Positions 1-7,472 are shown, counted from the first letter of the stretch. The stretch: DNA of 64,000 nt from Oscillospiraceae bacterium (GCA_017483465.1 JAFUWN010000011.1:32961-96960), one strand, 5' to 3'. Made by a program: numbers and translations. Notes: a model not told the origin generated them from the letters alone.

Positions 1-74
1 ACAATGAGAATCAGCACAACGGTCGTAACCGCAAGCGGAGTAAACAGAGCATACATGAATTTCATAGATTTCAT
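1..74 (-). CDS. Partial membrane protein gene (5' end only), third gene of the ECF sigma operon
   Basis: Reading leftwards from an ATG at 74 there is an open frame of 24 codons that runs off the window. It begins MKSMKFMYALFTPLAV and continues into a hydrophobic stretch (VVLILIV), so a signal peptide or first membrane segment is likely. Its ATG overlaps the TGA of the anti-sigma gene by 4 bp (ATGA), so it should be translated by coupling. Too little is visible to name a family; a membrane or exported partner of the sigma/anti-sigma pair is an inference from position. Confidence 0.6.
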   Translation of the reverse strand, partial: MKSMKFMYALFTPLAVTTVVLILI

Positions 75-958
75 AAGCTTTTCCATTTCTGAATCAATAA
101 ATCAAGATTCAGATCTTGTGTGAGATACATCCGGTCATAGAAATAATCATCTTTTCCATAGCTGTCATACAAGACCGGAGTCGTATCGCTCTGCATGAGT
201 GTATACCAGCCATTGGGAATAATTAAATTTTCATCCTGTGTTTTTTCGATCTGTGGGGCACATTCATAGGCAAGATTCAGGTCAGCCGTCACCGGAAGCA
301 CATATTCATGATTCTGTTCCAGAATATAGGCCGAACCGGTTTCGAGTTCGATTTCTGATAAATTCAGATCACTGCCATAGACATCCAGAATCTGCAAAGT
401 ATAGTGCATATTTCCGGATTCGGAATCCTGATAACCGTCCAGAATTCTGACATCAATAAAAAATTCTGTATGCTGTAAAATTTCATCTTCACTGAAATAT
501 TCTCCGTCCGTGCCGAGACGGGACAGATTCACCTGTGAAGCGATTGTCCTGTTATGCAGAATATTTAAATTCTGATAATTTAACATTCCTGAAAATTCTG
601 AAATTTCTGAATCTTCTGCACTGCCGAGAGCTTCGGCTGCTTCTTCCGGCATGGCAGCGTTATCATTTGCGGCTTCTTCGGCAATTCCTGCTTCAGCGGC
701 CGGAGCAGCGGAAGATTCTGTCATTGTATGTTCAGACTTGTTTGTTTTCAGATACTGCATTCCTGCGACTGTCAGAACCAGACAGGCCGCAATTGTCAGA
801 AAGCCTTTTCCGGCTGACATATGAATTTTTCTTCTGACGGGCTGTGAAACAGGCTGTTCCGGCAGACTGCTTTCAATCCTCTGCCACAGGGCATCTTTAT
901 CGGGGATATTCTGCTGCATTTCCTGACAGAGCCTTTCTTCAATCTCTTTTTTTGTCAT
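71..958 (-). CDS. Probable anti-sigma factor, membrane-anchored, 295 aa
   Basis: A cytoplasmic N-terminal part of about 45 residues (starts MTKKEIEERLCQEM) is followed by one membrane segment around residues 50-66 (FLTIAACLVLTVAGM), an Ala/Glu/Pro-rich linker and an extracytoplasmic domain of about 190 residues with no motif I recognise. This architecture, directly downstream of an ECF sigma gene, fits an anti-sigma factor that holds the sigma at the membrane until a surface signal arrives. The start at 958 is chosen because of an AAAGGAGGGGG Shine-Dalgarno and a 4-bp ATGA overlap with the sigma stop; a more upstream in-frame ATG at 1018 lies inside the sigma gene. The zinc-finger zf-HC2 motif of many anti-sigmas is not visible. 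The role is inferred from context. Confidence 0.7.
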   Translation of the reverse strand: MTKKEIEERLCQEMQQNIPDKDALWQRIESSLPEQPVSQPVRRKIHMSAGKGFLTIAACLVLTVAGMQYLKTNKSEHTMTESSAAPAAEAGIAEEAANDNAAMPEEAAEALGSAEDSEISEFSGMLNYQNLNILHNRTIASQVNLSRLGTDGEYFSEDEILQHTEFFIDVRILDGYQDSESGNMHYTLQILDVYGSDLNLSEIELETGSAYILEQNHEYVLPVTADLNLAYECAPQIEKTQDENLIIPNGWYTLMQSDTTPVLYDSYGKDDYFYDRMYLTQDLNLDLLIQKWKSL

Positions 959-1503
959 ACAAGTTCCCCCTCCTTTGCCAGTTTCTGTAGTTTTCCGATT
1001 GCATTTCGATATTTCCATGCGACCGTACCGAGAGGCCTTTTGAGTATGACTGCGATTTCACGGAAAGTGAGTTCGGCTGCAATATGCATTTGTATAATTT
1101 CCTGTTCTTCTTCGGACAGGAATGAAAGCATGTGTGTCATATGCATGTGATGGATTGTAGTGTCTTCTGCTGTCGTATGTTCTGTGAATGTGGCCGGATT
1201 GAGTGTTTCGACATCTTCGGCCGGAAGTTCACGGCCGGCTTTCCGGAAGTGATCGGCGGCCATGTTTCTTGCGATTGTCGATATCCAGGCTTTATGCCCT
1301 GAACCGGGCTGATAATAGCTGACACATTCCCAGAGTTTCAGAAAGAAATCCGAAGTTAAATCTTCAGCGTCCTGATGATTATGCGTTTTGCTTAAAAACA
1401 GCCTGTAGATTCTGTCGCCGTACGCATCGTAGATTGATTTCAGGCCTGTTTTATCGCCGTTCCGGATTTTTTCGACAGCCGCATCAAATTGAGAGTCTGT
1501 CAT
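955..1503 (-). CDS. ECF (sigma-70 family) RNA polymerase sigma factor, 182 aa
   Basis: The length and two-domain layout fit an extracytoplasmic-function sigma factor. Region 2 is seen around residues 25-95 (YDAYGDRIYRLFLSK, then HQDAEDLTSDFFLKLWE, and WISTIARNMAADHFRK for -10 recognition). Region 4 lies around residues 125-178, with LSFLSEEEQEIIQMH and the helix-turn-helix TFREIAVILKRPLGTVAWKYR. It would redirect RNA polymerase to a small regulon, probably including its own operon. AAAGGAGG precedes the ATG by about 13 nt. The anti-sigma gene follows with a 4-bp overlap. No clear sigmaA promoter is visible upstream, which would fit autoregulation, but I cannot identify the ECF promoter. Confidence 0.9.
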   Translation of the reverse strand: MTDSQFDAAVEKIRNGDKTGLKSIYDAYGDRIYRLFLSKTHNHQDAEDLTSDFFLKLWECVSYYQPGSGHKAWISTIARNMAADHFRKAGRELPAEDVETLNPATFTEHTTAEDTTIHHMHMTHMLSFLSEEEQEIIQMHIAAELTFREIAVILKRPLGTVAWKYRNAIGKLQKLAKEGELV

Positions 1504-1585
1504 AGTGCAGCATGTTCCTCCTTTTCGATGACCGGAATTTTACCGGTCTGCTTATGATACGCATAAGAGATATAAAATTTATGGC

Positions 1586-1626
1586 AAAAATCTGCACAAA
1601 GATTTTTATTTTTCCTTGTGCAGATT
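1586..1626 (-). terminator. Rho-independent terminator of the PASTA operon
   Basis: Arms AATCTGCACAA at 1589-1599 and TTGTGCAGATT at 1616-1626 form a perfect 11-bp stem. On the minus strand the stem is followed by a run of T. It lies between the PASTA gene and the sigma gene, separating the two minus-strand operons. Confidence 0.85.
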
Positions 1627-1654
1627 GTACGAAAATCATAAAATAAAATAAAAT

Positions 1655-2911
1655 TTAAAACGGTGCTGTTTCCGGAGCTTCCTGATATTCGAGAGATTCT
1701 GATTCTGAAAGAGATTCGCTTTCTGATTCTGATTCTGTTATGATTTCCGGCTCCGGTTCCGGTTCAGGAATCTCAAAAATTTCAGGCATTTCCGGCGGAG
1801 CCGTCTCGATATTTTCAGGAGCTTCCGGAATGATTTCCGGAGCGGTTTCATAAAGATCGGTAACGAGTTCTTCACCGGAGAGATCGGATTCTGATTCTGT
1901 TTCGGATTCTGTATTGAAAGAGGGCAGCGGATTTCCCGACCATCCGCCTGTGCTGATGACATAGCTGGTATTGCCGACACTTGCAGTCAGCCATATTTTG
2001 CTGCCTTTTGCAACGGAAGTATCTGGCGGAATATCCTGAGAAATGACAATATCCAGAGGACATTCTTCTGACGGGATATAAATAATCATACAATTCAGGC
2101 CGATATCTTCGAGTAATTTTCTTGCTTCGGTGATATTTTTTCCGGTACAGTCCGGCATATGGACAGTAATCTGACCGAGGCTGATTTTCATCTGAATACA
2201 GGTTCCCTGCGGAACGGTGCTTCCGGCCGGAATATTCTGAGAAATAATCGTTCCGTTGGGAATATCCGGATTATAGACGGTATCTGCCTGCACAGCATAT
2301 AAATGCAGTTCTGCGAGCTGGGCTTTGACATCCTGAAAATCCATGCCGATATAATTGCCGATTGTTTCAGAAACGGAACTGTCTGTATCCGCCCGGCCTG
2401 TAGAAACAGTTAATAAGATTTCACTGCCGATTCTGATTTTCGTATCTGCCGGAATATTCTGTGTAATGACAGACCCCGGAGCAATCAGATCACTGGACTG
2501 TTCCTGATAAGAAACCTGAAAGCCCAGAGTTTCCAGTTTTTCAGCGGCTTTTTCTTTTGGCATATCCGTGAGATCCGGAACATATTCTGTATAGCCGTCA
2601 CTTAATACGAGCGTTACTGTATCGCCCTCATGCAGAACCGCTCCGGCAGAGGGCGACTGTGTGAGAATATGATTTTCCGGAATCAGAGGATGATGTATTT
2701 TTTCTTTCTCGATGATTTTCAAAGGATAATCTGCTAATTTCAGCTTTGCTTCTTCTTCGGACAAATACAGAAGCTCCGGCAGAATGATCTGATTTTCAGC
2801 AGAATAGGCAATATCCGGAACGGGTTCCGGATTGGTATGCATAATAAACAGAATCGCCGGAATTGCAAGGCAGACAGCACAGAAAATTCCTGTCAGAATA
2901 GTTTTATTCAT
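1655..2911 (-). CDS. Membrane-anchored PASTA-domain protein without kinase, 418 aa
   Basis: An N-terminal hydrophobic segment (residues 5-24) anchors four tandem PASTA-like repeats of about 65 residues each (roughly 43-110, 111-175, 180-245 and 246-317). Each ends with the typical pattern of a proline-glycine turn and a beta strand (for example SQNIPAGSTVPQGT then MKISLG). The C-terminal hundred residues are low-complexity Glu/Ser/Pro, ending in Ser-Glu repeats. PASTA domains elsewhere bind peptidoglycan fragments and usually sit on Ser/Thr kinases or PBPs; here no kinase or transpeptidase domain is present. The start overlaps the end of the upstream gene by 8 bp, so the two are co-translated. 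A cell-wall sensing or binding role is an inference. Confidence 0.8.
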   Translation of the reverse strand: MNKTILTGIFCAVCLAIPAILFIMHTNPEPVPDIAYSAENQIILPELLYLSEEEAKLKLADYPLKIIEKEKIHHPLIPENHILTQSPSAGAVLHEGDTVTLVLSDGYTEYVPDLTDMPKEKAAEKLETLGFQVSYQEQSSDLIAPGSVITQNIPADTKIRIGSEILLTVSTGRADTDSSVSETIGNYIGMDFQDVKAQLAELHLYAVQADTVYNPDIPNGTIISQNIPAGSTVPQGTCIQMKISLGQITVHMPDCTGKNITEARKLLEDIGLNCMIIYIPSEECPLDIVISQDIPPDTSVAKGSKIWLTASVGNTSYVISTGGWSGNPLPSFNTESETESESDLSGEELVTDLYETAPEIIPEAPENIETAPPEMPEIFEIPEPEPEPEIITESESESESLSESESLEYQEAPETAPF

Positions 2912-3791
2912 GATGAGAATCCTCCAGTACAGGTTTGATTTCTTTCAGTGCATAATATTCCTGATGCTGATTTACAGCCGTGTCAAATGCATGTTTATGC
3001 ACAGGCAGATCGCCGTAATGTTCGGCAAACAAGATCGTCTGAGCTTCTTCGGACAAGAGATATTCAATCCAGAGCATAGCAATATTCTGCTTGTTTTTAT
3101 CGCTTTGCGAATTGAGATAACAAAGATTAGTCTGATCAGTTTCCGGCTGATTTTCGTCAAAAACCGGAATCATCTGAATTCTGCCGGAGAACTCCGGCAG
3201 CTGTTCAATTTTTCGGATATCCGAAACAGAAAACAGTGCAGGCTGTTCCGGATTTTCAAGAAATGCCTGCAAATCCGGTGTTTCTTTGACGGTATCTTCC
3301 GGAAGATCAGCAGGATTCAGGAGTTTCATTCCGGAAAATTTCTGAAACAGGTTCATATCTGTCATATCATAATACAGTGCCGGAACAGTAAACGACAGCG
3401 GTACGGTTTCGGACGTATCTTCAAAACTGAGCAGATAATATTCCGGAGACAGTTCCCTGAAAATTTCTGAAAGATCAGCCGGCTGTATTTCAGGCTGATA
3501 ATTGATATATAAATCAGAATCATCCGGCATATCAGAAAGATTCTCATAAATTCTGAGATCAATGCCGAACTGCGGATATTGTGCTTCAAAACTGTCTGTC
3601 AGACGTTCAAACGTTTCCTGTGTGTCGGGAACAGAATCCGGCAGAGGCATGGAAACAGAAATAATATCTGATCTGATTAATTTTAATTTCAGCTTCTGAT
3701 GTAACGTCAGGCGGTTCAGAAGCAAAGGAACAGTAATGATATGCAACAGCAGAGCCGATATACAGAAAATCAGCTGTTTTTTATACTGCAT
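2904..3791 (-). CDS. Short extracellular solute-binding-like protein, 295 aa
   Basis: A membrane or signal segment (residues 5-26) is followed by a domain resembling family 1 ABC solute-binding proteins: an FTVPALYYD strand-turn in the middle and, near the C-terminus, IEYLLSEEAQTILFAEHYGDLPVH, the usual closing helix and LPV turn. The protein is about 100-150 residues shorter than typical family members (around 400), so a large part of a lobe seems missing, and there is no lipobox Cys. No ABC permease or ATPase is nearby. It is the first gene of a two-gene operon with a PASTA protein. A classical transport role is doubtful; a ligand-sensing role is an inference. Confidence 0.6.
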   Translation of the reverse strand: MQYKKQLIFCISALLLHIITVPLLLNRLTLHQKLKLKLIRSDIISVSMPLPDSVPDTQETFERLTDSFEAQYPQFGIDLRIYENLSDMPDDSDLYINYQPEIQPADLSEIFRELSPEYYLLSFEDTSETVPLSFTVPALYYDMTDMNLFQKFSGMKLLNPADLPEDTVKETPDLQAFLENPEQPALFSVSDIRKIEQLPEFSGRIQMIPVFDENQPETDQTNLCYLNSQSDKNKQNIAMLWIEYLLSEEAQTILFAEHYGDLPVHKHAFDTAVNQHQEYYALKEIKPVLEDSHHE

Positions 3792-3821
3792 AAAAAATCC
3801 CCCCTCAGAGACTTAATTATT

Positions 3822-3850
3822 ATTATAGCATATCCGGACAGAAAAGTCAA
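3822..3850 (-). promoter_or_regulatory. SigmaA-type promoter for the solute-binding/PASTA operon
   Basis: On the minus strand: TTGACT (3845-3850), 17-bp spacer, TATAAT (3822-3827). The gene start at 3791 follows a GAGGGGGGA ribosome binding site. Confidence 0.85.
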
Positions 3851-3928
3851 ATGCCGGATTTGTCTCAGAATCAGCACAGGCTTACGGTATATAATTATTA
3901 TATAAGAAAGAAAAAACTGTATTTTTTA

Positions 3929-3957
3929 TTGACATTTGCAGCAAAAAGCAGTATAAT
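3929..3957 (+). promoter_or_regulatory. Consensus sigmaA promoter of the AraC-family gene
   Basis: TTGACA (3929-3934), 17-bp spacer, TATAAT (3952-3957): a full consensus match, 37 bp upstream of the start codon and divergent from the promoter at 3822-3850. Confidence 0.9.
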
Positions 3958-3993
3958 ATCAGCATAGGCTAATCAGAAAGGAGCCGTCTTTTC

Positions 3994-4926
3994 ATGAAAG
4001 AAAAAAATCATATTATCTATGAAATTGCCAACGATACCGGAGAAATGATTCTGACAGAATATCAGGTTTTTGCCGGAATCAAGCTGATCTATAAAGACGT
4101 ACATATGCACCGGTATGACCCGCAGGAACAGCAGCAGTCCTCCGTACTGGAAATCAATCACTGCCGGGAAGGCAGATATGAATATCAGATCGGAAAACAA
4201 TATTATTATCTTGCCTCCGGAGATCTGTCCGTCAGCCGGAACCCGGAAACCGAAACAGAAGCCTTTTTCCCTACAAGGCATTATCACGGCATTTCGATTC
4301 AGATTGATACGGAAAAAGCCCCGGAATGCCTGTCCTGTTTTCTGGATGATGTCAATGTCCGGCCGACTATGCTGATGAAGAAATTCTGCTCGGAACAGCC
4401 TTGCTTTATTATCCGGTCAACAGAAAGCCTGGAGCATATTTTTTCAGAATTATATACTGTTCCGGAAAGTATCAGAATGGGATATTTAAAAATCAAAGTT
4501 CTGGAGCTGTTATTGTTCCTGAGCAGTCTGGATACCAGAATTTCCCAGACCGGTCAGCACAGCTGTCCGCCGTCTCAGGTTCGGTTAGCAAAAGCTGTCT
4601 GTTCTTATGTCTGTGCCAATATGAGCAGACATTTCACGATTGAAGAATTATCCGAAACATTTCAGGTTTCCCCGACACAGTTAAAGAAAAGCTTCCGGAA
4701 TGTCTACGGAAATTCCGTCTATGCCTATGTCAGAACACAGAAAATGCTTTCGGCTGCCAGATTATTGCAGGAAACTGACCGGACAGTGCTGGATATTGCC
4801 GGTGAATGTGGGTATGATAACGGCAGTAAATTTTCAAAAGCATTCCGGGAAGTCATGGGAATGACACCAAGAGATTTCCGGAATCATAAAAATCTGCCTC
4901 TGGAAAGTGTCCGATCGGAAAGATAA
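3994..4926 (+). CDS. AraC/XylS-family transcriptional regulator, 310 aa
   Basis: The N-terminal part (about 1-190) is a cupin-like sensor region (EGRYEYQIGKQYYYLASGDLSV is the typical beta-turn, paraphrasing residues 50-71). The C-terminal hundred residues carry two helix-turn-helix motifs: FTIEELSETFQVSPTQLKKS and, about 50 residues later, TVLDIAGECGYDNGSKFSKA followed by the family signature ending MTPRDFRN. AraC proteins usually activate transcription by binding phased direct repeats. AGAAAGGAG sits 10 nt before the ATG. A terminator separates it from the DUF2325-DUF3793 pair downstream, whose promoter carries a 21-bp-spaced repeat that is a plausible target. The ligand is unknown. Confidence 0.9.
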   Translation: MKEKNHIIYEIANDTGEMILTEYQVFAGIKLIYKDVHMHRYDPQEQQQSSVLEINHCREGRYEYQIGKQYYYLASGDLSVSRNPETETEAFFPTRHYHGISIQIDTEKAPECLSCFLDDVNVRPTMLMKKFCSEQPCFIIRSTESLEHIFSELYTVPESIRMGYLKIKVLELLLFLSSLDTRISQTGQHSCPPSQVRLAKAVCSYVCANMSRHFTIEELSETFQVSPTQLKKSFRNVYGNSVYAYVRTQKMLSAARLLQETDRTVLDIAGECGYDNGSKFSKAFREVMGMTPRDFRNHKNLPLESVRSER

Positions 4927-4940
4927 ATTACGTTTTTCTG

Positions 4941-4967
4941 AAAATCAGACGAATTTCTGATTTTTTT
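4941..4967 (+). terminator. Rho-independent terminator after the AraC gene
   Basis: AAAATCAGA (4941-4949) and TCTGATTTT (4956-4964) form a 9-bp stem with a 6-nt loop, followed by more T residues. Confidence 0.75.
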
Positions 4968-4999
4968 GCCTGAAATCTGATTTTTATCAAAAATGTCTT

Positions 5000-5056
5000 T
5001 TTGGAGTATTTTTGTTATGATTTGGAGTAGATCATACTTTCTTTTTTGTATATAAT
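5000..5056 (+). promoter_or_regulatory. Direct repeat operator and promoter of the DUF2325-DUF3793 operon
   Basis: TTTGGAGTA occurs at 5000-5008 and again at 5021-5029, exactly 21 bp apart, i.e. on the same face of the helix. A TATAAT at 5051-5056 is the only good -10; the -35 position (about 5028-5033) is not consensus and touches the second repeat. A weak -35 abutted by phased half-sites is the usual layout of an AraC-type activated promoter, and an AraC gene lies just upstream. The assignment of the regulator is inference. Confidence 0.6.
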
Positions 5057-5087
5057 AAAATTACAAAAAAGAAAGGAATTTATAGCT

Positions 5088-5375
5088 ATGAGTATTGTGA
5101 TTGTCGGCGGAAATGACTGCATGATCCGCCAGTATAAAGATATCTGCAAATCTTATCAATGTCGTGCCAAAGTCTTCACACAAATGCATGACGGCCTGAA
5201 AGACAAAATCGGCTCGCCCGATCTGCTTGTGCTGTTTACCGGAACGGCTTCCCATAAGATGATTAAGCTTGCGTTGAATTCTGCCAATAAAGATACCGTT
5301 GTCGTGCGTTCCCATACAAGTTCAGCCTCTGCACTGAAGAATATTTTACAGGAACATACGCTTCTGACTGCATAA
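5088..5375 (+). CDS. DUF2325 domain protein, 95 aa
   Basis: The protein begins MSIVIVGGNDCMIRQYK, has a central DLLVLFTGTASHKMIK segment and a late VVVRSHTSSASALKN segment, which match the small DUF2325 family of Firmicutes. The fold is probably a Rossmann-like alpha/beta domain; biochemical function is unknown. The start at 5088 follows GAAAGGA by 10 nt; a longer in-frame start at 5046 lies before the ribosome binding site and within the promoter, so it is rejected. The stop codon is separated by one base from the start of the DUF3793 gene, so both are one operon, probably controlled by the AraC regulator. Confidence 0.8.
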   Translation: MSIVIVGGNDCMIRQYKDICKSYQCRAKVFTQMHDGLKDKIGSPDLLVLFTGTASHKMIKLALNSANKDTVVVRSHTSSASALKNILQEHTLLTA

Positions 5376-5376
5376 T

Positions 5377-5928
5377 ATGCCTATGTCGGAAGAAGCACTG
5401 ATTCTGCACTGTTCCCCGACACTTGCCGGACTCAAGACGGGAAATATTTTCAGTGCCGATTTTGAAAATAAAGAGACTCTTTACAACGAAATCAGAAATC
5501 TGAATCATCTGCTGCATAAAAAAGGCCTGCGTGTGCTGCCGCTTCGCTGTCAGAATCAAAGAGCCTTGATTTATCTCTATCGTCCGGCAAAACTGAAAGC
5601 GGATTTTCAATGCTGTGAAGTCTGCCGGATTCTGAAAGAACAGGGGTATCAAAATCTGAATCAGAATCAATGTCTTGCCGAACTGATTTCCCGTCTCCGG
5701 TCAAAAGAGGAATTCCCCCATGAAATCGGCTTGTTTTTAGGCTATCCGCCGGAAGATGTCAGCGGCTTCATCCGGAAAGAACCGTGCCGGTGTACCGGTT
5801 ACTGGAAAGTATATCATAATCAGAACGAAGCTCTGAAAGTCTTTGCCCAGTACCGGAAATGTACGGAACGCTATCTGAAAGAATATCATAACGGAAAAAG
5901 TCTCGATAAGTTAGCAATTGCTGTCTGA
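5377..5928 (+). CDS. DUF3793 family protein, 183 aa
   Basis: Features of the family are seen: LILHCSPTLAGLKTGNIF near the N-terminus, LHKKGLRVLPLRCQN, ALIYLYRP, and HEIGLFLGYPPEDVSGFI with the later CRCTGYWKVY. DUF3793 proteins are found in Clostridia, and I recall them near flavodoxins or ferrous iron transport genes; the function is not established. There is no own ribosome binding site: the ATG at 5377 lies one base after the DUF2325 stop (a second ATG at 5383 is possible), so translation is coupled. Metal or redox homeostasis is only a hint from family context; no iron genes are in this window. Confidence 0.8.
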   Translation: MPMSEEALILHCSPTLAGLKTGNIFSADFENKETLYNEIRNLNHLLHKKGLRVLPLRCQNQRALIYLYRPAKLKADFQCCEVCRILKEQGYQNLNQNQCLAELISRLRSKEEFPHEIGLFLGYPPEDVSGFIRKEPCRCTGYWKVYHNQNEALKVFAQYRKCTERYLKEYHNGKSLDKLAIAV

Positions 5929-5949
5929 AAATGGATCATAAATCAAAAA

Positions 5950-5977
5950 ATCCCTGCTTTTTATTAAAAGCAGGGAT
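5950..5977. terminator. Bidirectional terminator between DUF3793 and the zinc-ribbon gene
   Basis: ATCCCTGCTTTT (5950-5961) and AAAAGCAGGGAT (5966-5977) form a 12-bp stem with a 4-nt loop, flanked by A and T runs, between convergent genes. Nearly the same element recurs at 11508-11535. Confidence 0.9.
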
Positions 5978-5994
5978 AAATTTATGCAGATCAG

Positions 5995-6471
5995 TTAAAA
6001 GCTGTCATAGTCGTCCTGGTTTTCCTGCGGTTCAGGGGCAGGAGAATCCGGCCCGGAAGAAACTACTTCTGCTTCGACAGGCTGTGAGAGAATAATTTTT
6101 GTACCGCAGTACGGACAGAAATTCTGATTTTCCAGAACATATTTTCCGCAGTTTTTGCAGACCACCGCACTGTCAAGAGAGCTGAGTTCTGCACGGGCAG
6201 CAGCAATCTGAGCACGAAGATCAGCCAGTTTTGTCATGTAAGGAGCAAATTCCGCATCGTTCCGGCTGCCGTAGAGTTCTTCATATTTCTGACCCATTTC
6301 GGCATAAGTCTGTTTCAGCTGTGTTTCTGCCTTGCGGATATTGTTCTGCACACGGATTTTTTCCGTGAGTTTTTTAGAGCCGTCCACAGCATTTTTCGTC
6401 AGTTTTCCGGCAGAGTCCTTGACATCAATGCCGAAGCGTTTCAGCCTGAGTTTCAGTTCGTTGGTATCCAT
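5995..6471 (-). CDS. Zinc-ribbon and coiled-coil protein, 158 aa
   Basis: Residues about 20-100 are charged and helical (a likely coiled coil, with repeated Lys/Glu and KAETQLKQTYAEMGQKYEEL). A zinc ribbon follows at about 107-125, with CKNCGKYVLE and CPYCGTKI providing four cysteines (CxxC-x12-CxxC). The tail is acidic and Pro-rich. No membrane segment is seen. Small zinc-ribbon proteins like this are common in Clostridia and unassigned. The start at 6471 is set by AGGAGG 8 nt upstream; the in-frame ATG at 6534 lies upstream of the promoter and is not used. The gene is monocistronic, with its own promoter. Confidence 0.8.
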   Translation of the reverse strand: MDTNELKLRLKRFGIDVKDSAGKLTKNAVDGSKKLTEKIRVQNNIRKAETQLKQTYAEMGQKYEELYGSRNDAEFAPYMTKLADLRAQIAAARAELSSLDSAVVCKNCGKYVLENQNFCPYCGTKIILSQPVEAEVVSSGPDSPAPEPQENQDDYDSF

Positions 6472-6505
6472 AAAAAAGCCTCCTGATAATAAAAATATTT
6501 TTAAT

Positions 6506-6534
6506 ATTTTAACATATTTTTCAGGATATGTCAA
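6506..6534 (-). promoter_or_regulatory. SigmaA promoter of the zinc-ribbon gene, overlapping the upstream stop codon
   Basis: On the minus strand TTGACA (6529-6534), 17-bp spacer, TAAAAT (6506-6511). The -35 box overlaps the last codon and stop of the gene ending at 6531. Confidence 0.85.
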
Positions 6535-6815
6535 GTAAAATCTGTAAGATTTTCCTGAAATATTTTACAGAATTCCTGCATTTGAGCTTCCGATGTCCGG
6601 AAGACAAGCACAACATTCCGGCTGTCGAGTTCTTCTTCCAAAACCTGGAGCTGTGCTTCCGGTGTAAAGGCTTTCAGAAAACATTCTGCTGCCCGGACAG
6701 TCTCCGGATGACCGGTACAGGGCTGATTGTCAAGAAAGATTTCCTGCTGATACTGCATGGCTTCTGTCAGCCGGCAGACAATTTTGATTTTGTGATTTTC
6801 TTCCTGAGCTTGCAT
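6531..6815 (-). CDS. Unknown small protein, 94 aa
   Basis: No family is recognised. The protein is soluble, acidic and rich in Glu/Gln, with the pattern of an alternating alpha/beta domain (KIKIVCRLTEAM, then a helix, ending VVLVFRTSEAQMQEFCKIF). The weak ribosome binding site AGGAGA is about 7 nt upstream. It is the last gene of a three-gene minus-strand group with DUF4250 and another unknown gene, probably read from the promoter at 7398-7426. Codon use resembles the neighbours. Confidence 0.6.
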   Translation of the reverse strand: MQAQEENHKIKIVCRLTEAMQYQQEIFLDNQPCTGHPETVRAAECFLKAFTPEAQLQVLEEELDSRNVVLVFRTSEAQMQEFCKIFQENLTDFT

Positions 6816-6853
6816 GGCAATTCTCCTCTTCCGGAATTATATCATATGCCGGA

Positions 6854-7030
6854 TTATCGGAAACGGTTCTGCTTTTCATCATAAGCATAGCCGATTTTTT
6901 CCAGTTTATCCAGAATTTCCTGCATATTGCAGTTATTGGATTTACAGAATTCTTCCAGATTCGGATAGAAATCACGAAGCTGTGTATTCAGAAAACTCAC
7001 CAGAATGGCAGGATCGTTGGGAATATTCAT
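6854..7030 (-). CDS. DUF4250 domain protein, 58 aa
   Basis: The protein starts MNIPNDPAILVSFLNTQLRDFY, continues with a short helix NLEEFCKSNN and ends with IGYAYDEKQNRF; this matches the tiny DUF4250 family of Firmicutes, whose function is unknown. It is probably a helical domain resembling a winged helix. The ATG at 7030 is preceded by AAGGAGTG at good distance; the in-frame start at 7051 lies within the previous gene's stop region and is less likely. It sits between two unknown small genes in the same direction. Confidence 0.75.
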   Translation of the reverse strand: MNIPNDPAILVSFLNTQLRDFYPNLEEFCKSNNCNMQEILDKLEKIGYAYDEKQNRFR

Positions 7031-7050
7031 AAAAAATACACTCCTTATCA

Positions 7051-7359
7051 TTAGTTTGACAGTTCGTTAAAATCCCGATCGCAGATTGCAATACAGTCTG
7101 TTAATGTTTTAAGATAATATTCTCTTTTATCTTCTTTTACACTCGGTTCTTTTTCGAGAGCTGTTTTCATTTTGATCAGTTCATTTTTTGATCTTAAACA
7201 GTCTTGTTTCGTAAGAAGCGTATCAGAGCTTATGAAACTGACTATCATAAAATTCAATAGATTTGCTTCCAGCGAATCTTCAGAACTGCCCCGTGATTTC
7301 CACAGATCTGCATATTGCTCGATTGTGAGATTTATGATATTATCATCTTCTGTATTCAA
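7051..7359 (-). CDS. Unknown protein, 102 aa, TTG start
   Basis: I recognise no family. The protein is acidic and helical, with a middle hydrophobic helix (LLNFMIVSFISSD) and a C-terminal KTLTDCIAICDRDFNEL helix. The start codon is TTG: it is the only start that follows a perfect AGGAGG at the right distance (7 nt), and a consensus promoter lies just upstream. It is the first gene of the group that includes DUF4250 and the 94-aa protein. Confidence 0.65.
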   Translation of the reverse strand: MNTEDDNIINLTIEQYADLWKSRGSSEDSLEANLLNFMIVSFISSDTLLTKQDCLRSKNELIKMKTALEKEPSVKEDKREYYLKTLTDCIAICDRDFNELSN

Positions 7360-7397
7360 GTGAAGTCCTCCTGTCTGATTAAAATCCGCTTTTTATT

Positions 7398-7426
7398 ATT
7401 ATAAGCCATCCGGAAAGATTTGTCAA
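7398..7426 (-). promoter_or_regulatory. Consensus sigmaA promoter of the DUF4250 group
   Basis: On the minus strand TTGACA (7421-7426), 17-bp spacer, TATAAT (7398-7403), about 40 bp upstream of the TTG start at 7359. Confidence 0.9.
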
Positions 7427-7472
7427 GTTTTTTCCGGTTTTGCGAAAATCATAAAAAATTTACAAATTCCTC

